A stretch of DNA of 64,000 bases from Alligator mississippiensis. Lineage: Eukaryota > Chordata > Crocodylia > Alligatoridae. The position numbers and the translations under genes were made by a program. Shown here piece by piece: positions 24,087 through 35,832 of the stretch. The DNA is taken from the NCBI RefSeq assembly GCF_030867095.1, contig NC_081827.1, forward strand, positions 210,237,310-210,301,309, in the 5' to 3' direction. The notes under the pieces are model-generated. The model was not told where the DNA came from. It saw nothing but the letters and a program-made list of their open reading frames with translations, and ran no database searches. Within the stretch, counting starts at the first letter, position 1. Every line of letters begins with the position of its first letter.

Positions 24087-24441
24087 TAGTTTCATAGTTC
24101 TAGGGTTGGAAGGGACCTGAACAGATCATCAAGTCTGACCCCTTGCCCTGGGCAGGAACAAGTGCTGGGATCATAATATCCCAGCCAGATATTTATCCAA
24201 CCTCCTCTTGAAGACCCCCAAGGTAGGGCAGAGCACCACCTCCCTTGGGAAAAACTTTTTGCACACCCACAAGCAGGGCAGGCTGTGGGCACACACCTAG
24301 CCTTGAACTCACAACCTCCAGGTATAGAGCACAACATACAAGCCCCACCATAAGGACAAATTGAGATTTAATATTACTTGCCCACAGACAGGTTTGAACC
24401 ACCAGCCTTTTAGTTACCAGTTTAGCACACAGGCCTCTGCA
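24087..24441 (-). repeat. composite SINE: tRNA-like head(s) plus CR1 tail
   Basis: On the minus strand the head has an A-box-like TAGTGCAGAGG. About 34 bases later comes a B-box-like GGTTCAAACCT, the spacing of a tRNA-type Pol III promoter. A second, more decayed B-box-like GAGTTCAAGGC follows about 90 bp downstream, which suggests a dimeric head. The element then continues into about 165 bp of CR1 3' end (cccaagggaggtggtgctct through ccttccaaccctag) and stops at a tatctatctatc microsatellite. SINEs that borrow a CR1 tail are known from turtles and songbirds. The family here is not identified. Confidence 0.6.
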
Positions 24442-24643
24442 CTACAGAAAACCCAAATATTAGTGGTGTTTCATTTTTCTGTGATTAAAACGAAACAGCA
24501 CTAAAATATATATATTAGTGGTGTTTTGTTTTAATCACAGAAAATGTGAACTTTGTTTTTTGGGTTTTGTTTCTTTTTAACCAGAAAATGTTGGATTTTT
24601 TTTTTTTTTTAAATCAGAGAAAACCAGGATCCCTGATCATGAC

Positions 24644-26139
24644 CAAGGCAAACCTTCACCTTTAGATCTCAGGACTCTCTCTATAGAAGAAGTCTATATA
24701 ATGCTGTATTTTGCCACTGATTCACCTATACTTTCATAGGTAGTGAAACTGATATAGTCTGTTTAACAGTGTATTCTAAAATTACTATTTTGTTAAACTC
24801 TTGGTTTTTTAAAAATACTACAGTAAGGGGAGGAACAATTATAATGCTATCTTTAAAAAAAAAAAAACAGTTTAGACATTTCTCAGTATTTTCGTGGACT
24901 GACAATTGGGCTCTTAGGTATTATTTGCTAGCTGAATCAGGCACAGACAGGGCAGATCCAGGACAGGGTACGTTGTTGCACTTGCACCCCACTTCGATTT
25001 GTGCTTTACCCAGAATTGAAAATGAACTGCCTGGTAGTGGCAGCACCATTTCTAGTTGGGCAGTGATGAGGGAGTCACTTGACTTCATGCCTCATTATAA
25101 TCTATGTGAAAACTCTTCATTCCACAAGTGTTAAGTACCTTCTTTTTTTTTTTTTTTTTGAATGCTCTCGAATGATGTCCATCAGTCAAGCTATCCTTTG
25201 TTCTGTAATTCTGCTGTTACTTGGCTGCTCCTGGTAATAAATTTCTCAGCCCTGTAGATTGTTTTTAACTGATTCTAATTAAATTATATTTGCTGTTGCT
25301 TCAAACTTAAACTAAATAATACAGCCCAAGGCCCCTAGCACATTAGTAAAGCTTCTAGTTTATTTTTAAATGGAGAAAAATGTGTGTTATTTCATATGTG
25401 ACGATGCACCTCCCCCCTTTTAAAATTCTAGATCTACCCATGAGCACAGAACAATCTCAGGGAAAGGAAGACACAAGAAATAACTGAAAGTCTTTCAAAT
25501 AGAGTAAATTTTATTAAATTCTCATGGCAAATGGCTACAATTGACATGTACATATTCAACAGTAATCTGTGTGCCTGAGAAATTTATTTAGCAAGGAGCT
25601 GAGATGAAATCAAATTGCAGTTATTTCTTACCTAGGGAAATCATTCTGGACTACAGGGCATATGGCATAAAATTCTACTTGAAATTGTGAAGGACTTGAA
25701 GGAATTGTAATTACAAACTGGAAATCAAATGAATTATTTAAGAAAAATATTTTGAAGGGAGAGTTTTTAGAAGTAAAAGAACCAGGACCTTGTGTTAGCT
25801 ACCTATGTTGTCAATAATAGGAGCTAATTAAGATGAGATGGCATTCATGTTGCTGTATTGTAGCTCCCATCCATTGTGCTTTCAAGTTAGTTGGCATTTA
25901 TGCATTTCAACTGGAGAGTCCCTGGATGAGTTTGAAATGAAACTCTAAAAAGCCATGTCAACAACAATTTTCTTTTTTTTTTAGCTGCAGCCTAGTACCA
26001 GATTATCTAACCTTATCATTCTTAATGTGATGGGCAATAAAAGTATGTCAACAGCTCCACTAACATTGTCATCCCAGCTTAAATTCTTGTGCCCCTAGCA
26101 GGCTAGCAATTATTACATTTTATATCAAACCTAATAAAG
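24644..26139. other. AT-rich intergenic DNA
   Basis: Only T runs (for example 25143-25159) and unique-looking AT-rich DNA were seen. No element was recognised. Confidence 0.55.
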
Positions 26140-26460
26140 AGGGAGTTAAATGTACAACTCCGAGGTTGTGTCTACATGTGCACATTTAATATGCATTAGC
26201 CAGATTTAAGGTACATTAAGAGTGCATGTCTACACATGTGCACCCTTAATGCACCTTAAAATGGTAATTTAAGGCTATTCAAGCCTAAATTTGATACCTG
26301 CATAAAGTATCAGTTAATTTGCATTAGTGAACATGTAGATGCACTAATGTGTATTAATGTGGTGTGTGTCCATTGACTTGGGACTAATTTTAGTCGCAGA
26401 TTAGTCTGCAAACCTCTGTTAATGTGCATGAGCACATCCACGTGTGGACACAAGCCTAAA
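26140..26460. mobile_element. MITE with long imperfect inverted ends
   Basis: The left end ggttgtgtctacatgtgcac and the right end, read back as ggcttgtgtccacacgtgga, form imperfect inverted repeats. The interior is a low-complexity attaatgc/gcattaat motif set with further internal inverted copies. No target duplication was clear. Related 'ggcttgtcta' ends occur near 54260 and 62340. Confidence 0.55.
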
Positions 26461-26754
26461 TTGCCCTGATGCATAGTTTTCAGTGAATTCATTGCCTAGC
26501 AGAAATTTCTCGAAAATATAAAGAAGCAAAGCTTCTGCTGCGCTTTCAGGAACAAACTACAGTTCTGTTTTTGCTATCTGAGCATGAAAAAGGTAAGAAG
26601 AGGAACTAGGGGAAGGTTGGAGTGGTTGCTGCTGTTTGCATTACAGTAGCAGTATTGGCTCCAAGTGAACAAAGAAAATGCTTTATACAGACAGACATCC
26701 TCCCTCTCCCCCCTCTCCCTCCATTGCCATTTCTATTCTTCAGTAGAACAATCC

Positions 26755-26850
26755 AGGTGGACAGAAAGTGACATGCCCAATGGCAAACAAAGTCTTTGGC
26801 AGAACGAGGAACTGACCCAGATTTCCTGAGATTAGTGCTATTCACAAGTT
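26755..26850 (-). repeat. MIR-like fragment
   Basis: gaaagtgacatgcccaatgg, then tctttggcagaacgaggaac and tgacccagatttcctgag, is an antisense MIR match. Confidence 0.6.
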
Positions 26851-27690
26851 CCTCCCCCCTCTAACCATTTCTTGGTTATTTGTTTATTTTGCTCTTTTCT
26901 CATGCTATTGTTTAGGTATTGAGGTTTACTTGTGCCTAAAAAGAGCAATCAGTATAATATTCCTAGCTTTTAGCTCCTCTCAGTTGGCTCCCTTAAAATT
27001 GATGGACATGTACTGGCTCCATATTTTTAATGAACATAGCTCTGTTAATGATAACATCTCAGATTCTTTAAATATACTCATAATAATTCTAAAGCCATTT
27101 TTAAACTTCAATATGATTGTAAATATGACAGGCACAGACAAATTCCAAGCAAAGTTGTTACCCATCCAATTTTTTTTTTATTTTTCCAATAATTTATTGG
27201 TGGTGTAATTGTACAAGCACTAAAAAGAACAACTGAAGTCCACTACTATCCTGTTTGTTTAGTTCTGATCTACCGGCCCATAAACAGTACTGAACTCATT
27301 GACATGTCATAGAAAAAGGGAAGTGCTCAGTCACTTCCATAAGAGTTTACACTTGTGAAACAATCTTTCTGCTTAATAAGCAGTCATCTATGTCCATTTC
27401 TATTTTTCCTTCTTTGGAGAGAATTCACATGGTGTCTTTATATGTGTACTAGATACAGTGATCAAAAATACCAAGATGAATCTTACAATGTAAAATCATT
27501 TTTTAGATTTTCAGAATCTAGAAAATTAACTGGCTTAGAAGATTGGTAATGGGATTTGCATCTGGTGTCTTTTGAGTACTAATTACAAGTCTACTCCAGA
27601 AGTAACTGATTGTTTCTGTATCAGTTCATAATTATCCAGTTACCCCTGCAAAATGACTTGTGTGGAGTTAGTCCACACCAAGCTCTTTTC

Positions 27691-28696
27691 CAATGTTTCT
27701 CAACCCATGGGTCACAACCCAAAAGTGGGTTGCAAGAATATATAAAAGAGTCACAAACAATGTTAATTCAAATTTTAAAGACAGAAATCAATCTTAATTT
27801 TACACAGAAAAACATGGAAAATCCAGGATTTTCTATTTTAAAGGAGAAAAAGATGGGAAACCACAAGTTTCCCTTTTGCAGGCTGGCAGAGTTCCAGCCT
27901 GCAAAGGGCTGCTTGGGGCTGGGAGGGGGAGGAGCAGAAGGAGGACAATCAAGCAGAGGGTGCAACATGCATGTGTGCACATAGATGCATGTGGCAGCCA
28001 GGTAGCATGGAGAGCAGCTCCCCACAAATAAGTCTATAGGGTGGGGGGGAGCATAAACGATGCTTTGGGGGTGGGAGGGCACAGGCAATGCATCAGAAGG
28101 CATGGGGGTTGCGACCCATGGGTCCTAGCAGCAGCATCAATGAGTCTCACCACCCCACCCTGCTCTCCCTTCCCATGCCAGGTCCTGCCAGCTGGGCCAC
28201 AGGGGTGGCTCCAGCCCAAGCCAGTCCAGCCAGGCTGCAGCCCCATGCCCACTGTGGGTGCACAGATCTGGAGGGCCCCGTGCTTCCCCGTGCTTCACAC
28301 ACACATCCTGCCCCACACACCATGCCCTATCTCACACACTGGGCTGCGGCCTGGAGGTGGGGGGGCAGCAGGTCAGGGGTGAGGAGCACCAGGGCTGGGG
28401 AGGTGGGGGGCTGTGGATTGGGATGAGGAGCACCAGCAGGTCCAGTGGGCTACAAGTTGAGAGTGGGAGGCCCTGGCAATTTGCATTTTGCTCAATAATG
28501 AATGTAGCTTGAGAATAATGGAGGGTCACATGTTGCTATTGTTTTTAATGTTTTCCTGCTGATGTTGATTTCTGTCTTTAAAATTAAGACTGTTTTAAAA
28601 TACTTGTGTGTTTTCTACTTAAACTATTTCCTGGGTTGGGACTGGCTATCAGTGTTTAGAAATTGGTCCTGGTACAAAAAAGTTTGAGAACCACTG
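27691..28696. mobile_element. hAT element, 1.0 kb, non-autonomous
   Basis: The left end is CAATGTTTCTCAACCCATGG and the right end is TTTGAGAACCACTG. They are flanked by CTCTTTTC (27683-27690) and CTCTATTC (28697-28704). A GC-rich centre (27890-28470) gives only frames without homology. No transposase was seen. Confidence 0.8.
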
Positions 28697-28754
28697 CTCT
28701 ATTCCACCCTGGCTACCTTGCTAAGAGTATTGACGTTAGCTAATTTAAAGTCAG

Positions 28755-29475
28755 CTCAGGTATGCCCTAGCTCTCTTTGCCTCCCACTGCTGCGCTAAGC
28801 TCCATGGGTCTGGCAGAGCTGTTCAGAGTGCAGCGCCGGCTCTGCCCACCTCCTGCCGCCAAGCTGCACTCTGATGGGCTCCACCAGCCCCATGGAGCTG
28901 AGCCTGGTGGCAGGAGGTGGGCAGAGTCAGCGCTGCACTCTGCCTCCTGCCACGGGGCTGAGTTCCATGGGGCTGCACGCCACTGGGAGCTGAGCCCGGT
29001 GGGGGGAAGCATCTCCCGCCACCGGGCTCAGCTCCTAGTGGCTCACAGCCATAGGGAACTGAGTCTGGTGGGGGGAAGCGCCCCAGACTCCTCCAGGGTT
29101 GCGGGCCCCCAATCTGCCTGCCAGATCACAGGACACCGCTCCTGCTCCCCGGCTCCTGCTTCTCAACAGCTTGAGGTGCAGTTTCCTAGAAACCTCTGCA
29201 CCTATCTCCTTGATGCTTGGCAGGCTTCATGCCCTCAGAAGGGGCTACTGTCTTTGCAAGCTTCATCTGAATTAGGCAAGAAATGATAAAGTTTTAGGCT
29301 GTTTTGTGCTTCCCCATTATAGCCTATGGGTGAAATGTCGAAACAGCATCAAAACAGTGAAACAAAACAGAACAGTGCTTTTGACACTAAACAAAACTCA
29401 AAATGAAACACTGTTCCATCAAAACAGAAGTCAAAGTGGAAGGCTGCTGTTTCACACAGCCCTAGTGAAGAGTAC
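28755..29475. repeat. GC-rich hairpin block plus interspersed repeat
   Basis: 28824-28942 forms a long hairpin (18-bp perfect inner arms at 28840-28857 and 28909-28926). After 29165 the sequence (cagcttgaggtgcagtttcc, then cctcagaaggggctac, then ccccattatagcctatg) matches the interior of the repeat at 42560-43195. It ends ttcacacagcccta. This is therefore a second, truncated copy of that family. Confidence 0.55.
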
Positions 29476-30419
29476 TGTGTTGTGGTAACATTGTTTGTGC
29501 CCTCTTTATTACTGGAACCTTGTGAATTCTTTTCTCTGTATGTTTTTTGTGTTTCTTTACCTAAAAAAAGCTTTTACTTATGTTATCTTGCAAATTACTT
29601 GTATAAGTTGCAGGGAAGCAACTTATGCTTTATCATAAATACATTATATCCACAACATTTTATTAACCCTGTTTTTCCCTCTTGTAAGGATTAATGGAAC
29701 ACACTCCCTGAGTGTGTCAACTAAACCATTGCCTTGTGTTTGTTCAAATCCCTCTTTCAAATCCATTTCTGTTGCACTGCCTCTAAGGAGTGACCTATTG
29801 CAAAACTGAAAATAAAAATCATGCACATGTGCAAGCAGTGAGTAAGCGCATCTTCCAACTGGGGCCTCTGTCCTTCCTTGCTTGTCCCTGCCTATTTGCC
29901 ACCTATTTGCACCACAGCTGAAACAAGCCTGCAGCTTCTCAGCCCAGATATTGTGTCTGCAAAGAGCCCAACCCACTTTAGGACAACTGTAAAGTAATCT
30001 GTTAAGAAACATTTAAGCATATGCTAATATTAGAAAACTGTATAGGTAATGAAACAGTCGTGAATGTACCAGCATATGTACAGGTTGATATGAGAGGTAT
30101 GGCTGAATGTAACCTCACATTGAGCCCAGGAAGCTTTAATTACTTGTTCTTCTAGATTTTTTTTTTCCTATCTGCAACAGCATGTTCTGAAGCTTTGCCA
30201 TGTGAATGACCATTTAGATTATAACTATGGTCAACTTACAATACAGAAAGCATCCAAACTCTGCATTTTTTTTAAATTAAAGGATTGCTGGGTATACTAT
30301 GCAAGTGGCATAACAGAGTATAGCATGAATTGCACTAAGATTTCCATAATTATATTTTGAATTTGTAGTGGGGTAACTCAGTGCAGAACTTTGTCAATGC
30401 TGTAAAGCTTCCCTTTCAC

Positions 30420-30605
30420 TAATAGAATAATAGGTTTGGAAGGGACATTGGGAGTCAGCCCAACCACTTGCCCAAGTACAGGATTCTCCATTTCTTAAAC
30501 ATCACAGAGCAATGCCTATCCAGCTGCTTTTTGAAAGGCTCCAGTGGAGATTCTACAACCCTGCTACCCTCCCAAGCACTTGTCCCATTATCCCAAATGT
30601 AAGAG
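30420..30605 (-). repeat. old CR1 LINE 3' end
   Basis: taataggtttggaagggaca, then agtcagcccaaccacttgcc and tgaaaggctccagtggagat, is a diverged minus-strand CR1 end. Confidence 0.7.
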
Positions 30606-31378
30606 GAGGAACTTTTCCATAGGTTTGATGTAAATGTGATACTTTACTATAGTTTAAGCTGAAAGTCTAAATAGCTCATGGAATTGTCACCTTGGGATTT
30701 CTATTTTAAACTGATTCTGAGCACTTTTTCTTTAATTAGTTTATTGAATGTTTGGTAAATTACTCAGTTTCCATCTAGTGAAGTGACTGTTCACTTTTAA
30801 GAGAGGCTTAAGTCTTCTAAATCAAAAGACAATTTTAGGGTCCCCAATTCTGTAATTTGCTGCACCCCGTTCAGATAAATAGATACAATTATGACTTCAC
30901 TGAAGTCAGTGGTCCATCTCCCATTGACTTCTGTGAGGCATGGATTTTATCCATGAAGGATTCAAGCAGGTTCTGATGTCTGCATGCACAGAAGCACTCA
31001 CAAGACCCTGTTTCCTGTTCCTTATGTGTATTTCAAAACATTTCCACTTGGTTTAAGGTTTGATTTGTATTTAGGTTGTTGCCAATCTGGATTTGCCAAA
31101 CTATTCTTCTACTAGTGTGTCATCACTTCTTAAAACACCTGGACTCAAACGGAATTTTGACATTAAATCCGAGACTGAGAGAGAAGTTGAATGTATTTTT
31201 CCCAGCACCATTGCTTTTGAGTTGGGAAAACAGAGACAGTATTTTCCAGAAGAGCACTAGATGGCACTTGTGACTTGTTTACATGATTCTGTACTTTACA
31301 GTCTCAAGGGAGTGCACCTTGGCCCTCAGTATAAAATCATTGGATTATACAATTTTTAGACCAGTGTGTCCCAAGTAG

Positions 31379-31835
31379 AGAATACATACCCTTGGGTATG
31401 CAGTGAACTTGTAGAGAAACAGGGACCAACCTTTTTGGCAGGCATGCAACAAATTAACTCCATACCCTTCCCAAGTGCCACTCCTATCCCCTTCCTCTGC
31501 CTAATTGGCCGCTTTGTTTTCTGCTCCCTTCCCTATGTTCCACGTCTGATCTGCTGCTTTGCTTTCTGGTTTATACCAGCCTGTCAGCCTTTGGATCTGG
31601 CCTGAGGATGTGAGACTTTAGTGCATTCAATGGTGGGGAGTTTCAGCTGCCGATAAGTTGCCCTCGTTGCCATGGAGATGAGTGCCATCTGCAGGTGCTC
31701 TCCCTGTGCCACTACAAGGACAAGTGGCATGTGCAGCTAGGTTATGCCAGCCCATCCCCCAGCCTCTGAACTTGGGTGGGTTATTCTGGCCTGCAGTTGG
31801 AAAAGGTTGCCTATCCCTGATGTATGGTGTCGGAG
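31379..31835. mobile_element. hAT remnants
   Basis: A left-type end, CAGTGTGTCCCAAG, lies at about 31361-31374. A second left-type end, CAGGGACCAACCTTTTTGGC, lies near 31421, and a right-type end, AAAAGGTTGCCTATCCCTG, lies near 31818. They may be one element inserted beside or into another. No matching 8-bp duplications were found. Confidence 0.4.
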
Positions 31836-31984
31836 GGGCAAAGCAGCCTAAACTGTTACCATACATTTTTTTGTCACTAGTATGAACACAAAATTATAGT
31901 CGTACACAGTAGCTTAATAAACTTAAGAAGAGATATGCTCACATAATAGCAGTTTTAAAATATTTGAAAGGAAGAAGATGGGAA

Positions 31985-32247
31985 ACATAATTCTTCCCTA
32001 CCACAGACAGCAGGACTTGTAGCAATGGGCTTAATCCTCATAAAAGCAGATATGGAACAAATTTTGGAGGGGATGGAAAACCTTAAATATAAGAACAGTA
32101 GGCCCCTGGAACAAATTATCTAGTGAAGTTGTGGCACCTCTTTCTTTTGAGGCTTTCAAGAAAAAGCTAAGTAGGCATCTATCTGACGTGGTTCAGGAAC
32201 TGTAAATCCTACTATGCGACCCTTCCAACTCTACAATCCTGTTCAAT
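31985..32247 (+). repeat. CR1 LINE 3' end
   Basis: ggaacaaattatctagtgaa, then gttgtggcacctctttcttt and gaggctttcaagaaaaagct, is the end of CR1 ORF2. It is followed by the tail cgacccttccaactctacaa. + strand. Confidence 0.75.
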
Positions 32248-32389
32248 TCAGTCCCCACAAATTTAAGGACTACTGATATACACACTTGGGATCTCATTCT
32301 CCACACCGTGTAACTCAACTCAGTAGGCCAGCACAAGTTTGAGGCTACAGCAACTCCAATAACTGGTATAAACATGTCAGAAGGCAGGG

Positions 32390-32490
32390 TGGATACACAC
32401 CTTTATAGACTAAATATGTAAGATTATTTATATTCAGAAAGAGTATGAGCTTTCATGAACCTAAGTGCACTTTATCAGATGCTCTCAATG
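32390..32490 (-). repeat. Penelope-like element tail
   Basis: The + strand carries cacctttatagactaaatat, then gtatgagctttcatgaacct and actttatcagatgctc. This matches the common reptile Penelope-type tail (…AGAGACTAA… GAGCATAAGCTTTCGTG … CTTCATCAGATGC) from memory. Read on the minus strand, it holds a degenerate hammerhead-like core. Confidence 0.6.
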
Positions 32491-34423
32491 TGATGTAACA
32501 GAAAAGAGAATCAGATCTGCGGCTCTGTTATCAGGACCAATTTATCCTAAAGCCAGGATACCACTTGGTTTCGAAAAAAGAAAAAGACACACCTGCTATT
32601 ACAGCTAAATAACTAAAAGTACAACTTGCCTTATCAGTTTCTTTAGCAAAGCCAAAGGTTAGTAAAGTGCTTGGACAACTTGAGGTTACTGTTGATAACC
32701 TCATTCCATGTTTTTCTTTAGGTTGAATCAAACTGAACTTCATTTTCTCGTAACAGCTACGCTGTAGGAATAAAACACCCTGTGTAACAGCAGAGGTGAT
32801 GAAACAAGTATAACAAAACGGGGGTAACAGTCTATGCTAAAATGAGTGAATGCACTTCACATACAAAACAATAATAAGTCATAATGGAGCCATAATGGTT
32901 TATTGATTTCACCCCATTATGCAATAGTCCCTCATGTAATTAAAAGTAAACCTATACAGTGTATGATATTCAATGTTTATATAGTAACCGCTATGTAAAT
33001 CTATGTAAATTAACGCTACATACAAATGTTAACAATACAAATATTAAAGTATTAAATATTAAATTATTCTGCCTCATCTCAAAGACATAGGCATGGGTGT
33101 ACCCACAATCCATCTGCGGGCAATCCCAATATCAATGGCCTTTCTCCCCAAATTGGAAACAAGTTATTTGAGCCTCTTCCTTATTCTGGGCTGTGGGGAT
33201 GCCCAAGGTGGCTCTCTTCCCTGGAGGTTCACTCACAGGCCCTCCCTCTGGCTGGGGTCTCAGGTAAAAATGGAGGTAGTACTCTAGCCAGAGCTCTCCT
33301 GAGAGGCCCAACCTGTCTTCCCCATAAACTCGGCTTCCTTAGGCCAGAAGGTTTCCAGCTTCCCCAGGGATCCTGGCAGTCTGCCTCTACCCCCATGAAG
33401 TCCTCTACTTTCTGGGTGACTTCCTCCAAGCTGGCCACCCAGTGATGATATACCCACCTCTGGGTCTCTACAGGAAGCATGGCACAAAACTGTTCTAGAG
33501 TCATGAGTGCCCAGGTTTAGCCAGCAGGTGCATAAGTCCTTTAGTTTTGCAGCCATAGCTCAGAGCTATGTATTTGGGTCCCAAGTCTCTAATCTCAACT
33601 TGCAGTGATAGACCTTCTTGGTGAGGCCCAACCAGTTTGGTATGGTCACTTTGACAGTCTTATAATCCCAGGCCAGTCAGCCCCAAGGGCCCAGTAAGTG
33701 GCCTATGCCTCCCCAGTTAACAGAGGGGCCATCCTCACAGCCCATATATCCTGTGGCCGCTGACAGATCTCCACTACTCACCCAAAGGTTGCCAGGAAGG
33801 CCTCCAGGTCATCCAGAGGTCCAATCTTGGTGAGGGCCCCACTATCCTTGGAGAAGCATGGGACTCGCCAACTTGGATGAGAGTCTCTGTTGATTCCATG
33901 AGTTAGCGCAAATCTCTGACTGAAGAGATATTCACTGTTGGGGGCGGGGGGGGGCAGGGAAAGCAAACTCCACTTGGAGCTGATCCAGCAGAGAGAGGTT
34001 GCCTACTTGCAGGTTTTCTCCCCTAGCCCTGCTCCCCTCTCCAAGCTCCGGTGCTGTCTGCAGGATGGGAGGGGGGAGAAGGAAGGAGAGGGAGCTTGGG
34101 GCTAGGGTTTGCCCAGCCCGAGCTGGACGGGGCTGGGGAGGGCTGCAAGGCAGGGGGTCTCTATCCACGCATTTCCCCTCCAGCTTAGTTTAGCCAAACC
34201 CCAGCTCCGTTCCCTCCTTTCTCCCCCATCCCATCCTGGAGACAGTACCAGGGGCAGGGCTGGGCTACATCAGCTCAGCCCCAATCACATGCCGGGACTG
34301 ACAGAAGTTAATGAAGGTGTTATGCTTCGGCGCACGCTCATTAGATAAGGGTTAATGTGTTGCATGATCAGGCACTTTTAAAGTGACTTCTGTATAGCAT
34401 GGCTATAAAGGGCTTTCAGGGGA

Positions 34424-35832
34424 CCATAGATTCATAGATGTTAGGGTCGGAAGGGACCTCAATAGATCATCGAGTCCGACCTCCTGCATGGGCAGGAAAG
34501 AGTGCTGGGTCTAGATGACCCCAGCTAGATGCTTATCTAACCTCCTCTTGAAGACCCCCAGGGTAGGGGAGAGTACCACCTCCCTTGGGAGCCCGTTCCA
34601 GACCTTGGCCACTCGAACTGTGAAGAAGTTCTTCCTAATGTCCAATCTAAATCTGCTCTCTGCTAGCTTGTGGCCATTATTTCTTGTAACCCCCGGGGGC
34701 GCCTTGGTGAATAAAACCTCACCAATTCCCTTCTGTGCCCCCATGATGAACTTATAGGCAGCCACAAGGTCGCCTCTCAACCTTCTCTTGCGGAGGCTGA
34801 AAAGGTCCAGGTTCTCTAGTCTCTCCTCGTAGGGCTTGGTCTTCAGGCCCTTAACCATACGAGTGGCCCTCCTCTGGACCCTCTCCAGGTTATCCGCATC
34901 CTTCTTGAAGTGTGGTGCCCAGAATTGCACACAGTACTCCAACTGCGGTCTGACCAGTGCCCGATAGAGGGGAAGTATCACCTCCTTGGACCTATTTGTC
35001 ATGCATCTGCTGATGCACGATAAAGTGCCATTGGCTTTTCTGATGGCTTCGTCACACTGCCGACTCATATTCATCTTGGAGTCCACTAGGACTCCAAGAT
35101 CCCTTTCCACTTCCGTGCCACCCAGCAGGTCATTCCCTAGGCTGTAGGTGTGCTGGACATTTTTCCTCCCTAGGTGCAGCACTTTGCATTTCTCCTTGTT
35201 GAACTGCATTCTGTTGTTTTCTGCCCACTTGTCCAACCTGTCCAGGTCTGCTTGCAGCTGTTCCCTGCCCTCCGGCGTGTCCACTTCTCCCCATAGCTTT
35301 GTGTCATCTGCAAACTTGGACAGAGTACATTTCACTCCCTCGTCTAAGTCGCTGATGAAGACATTGAAGAGTATTGGTCCAAGGACCGAGCCCTACAGGA
35401 CCCCACTGCCCACACCCTTCCAGGTAGAAACCGACCTGTCCACTACGACTCTCTGGGTGCGACCCTTCAGCCAATTCGCCACCCACCGGACTGTGTAGTC
35501 ATCCAAGTCACAGCCTCTTAACTTGTTCACCAGTATGGGGTGGGATACCGTATCGAAGGCCTTCCTGAAGTCTAAGTATACGACATCCACCCCTCCTCCT
35601 GTGTCCAGGCGTTTCGTAACCTGGTCATAAAAAGAGACCAGATTAGTCAGGCACGATCTGCCTGCTACGAACCTGTGCTGGTTTCCCCTCAGCATAATTT
35701 GTCCTGCTGGGCTTTCGCAAATGTGAGCCTTGATAATTTTTTCAAAGATTTTGCCAAGGATGGAGGTGAGACTGACTGGCCTATAGTTGCCCGGGTCCTC
35801 CTTCCTCCCCTTCTTGAAAATGGGGACCAATC
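34424..35832 (-). repeat. CR1 LINE, 3' 1.4 kb with ORF2 reverse transcriptase
   Basis: The minus strand encodes CR1 ORF2 from LVPIFKKGRKEDPGNYRPVS through RSCLTNLVSFYDQV, VDVVYLDFRKAFDTVSH, then FADDTKLWG and the C-terminal RLDIRKNFFTVRVAKVWNGL and KRRLDKHLAGVI. It ends in the tail cggaagggacctc. The copy is 5'-truncated within the reverse transcriptase. The long C-terminal frame is open for 274 codons, but two frames are needed to cover the domain, so it is not functional. It sits inside the gypsy-type element. Confidence 0.92.

Larger units (their letters stand above)
23291..24635. mobile_element. second copy of the fold-back hAT element, invaded by others
   Basis: The copy has the same ends as the element at 22931: CAGGGATCCTGGTTTTATCT on the left and its inverse on the right. 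It is flanked by ATCATGAA (23283-23290) and ATCATGAC (24636-24643). About 0.9 kb of other elements sit inside: GT repeats, a pogo-like MITE and a tRNA-like/CR1 SINE. The recurring gtggtgtttcgttttaatca segments belong to this element. Confidence 0.85.

Noticed and set aside
24300-24441. A genuine tRNA gene
   Set aside because: The box-like motifs are present, but no cloverleaf acceptor stem is evident. The unit runs into a CR1 tail, which fits a SINE.
33229-33504. Possible host SCAN zinc-finger gene
   Set aside because: No zinc fingers follow, the flanking sequence is capsid-like and decayed, and an LTR lies upstream in the same orientation. It is better read as a gypsy-type fossil.
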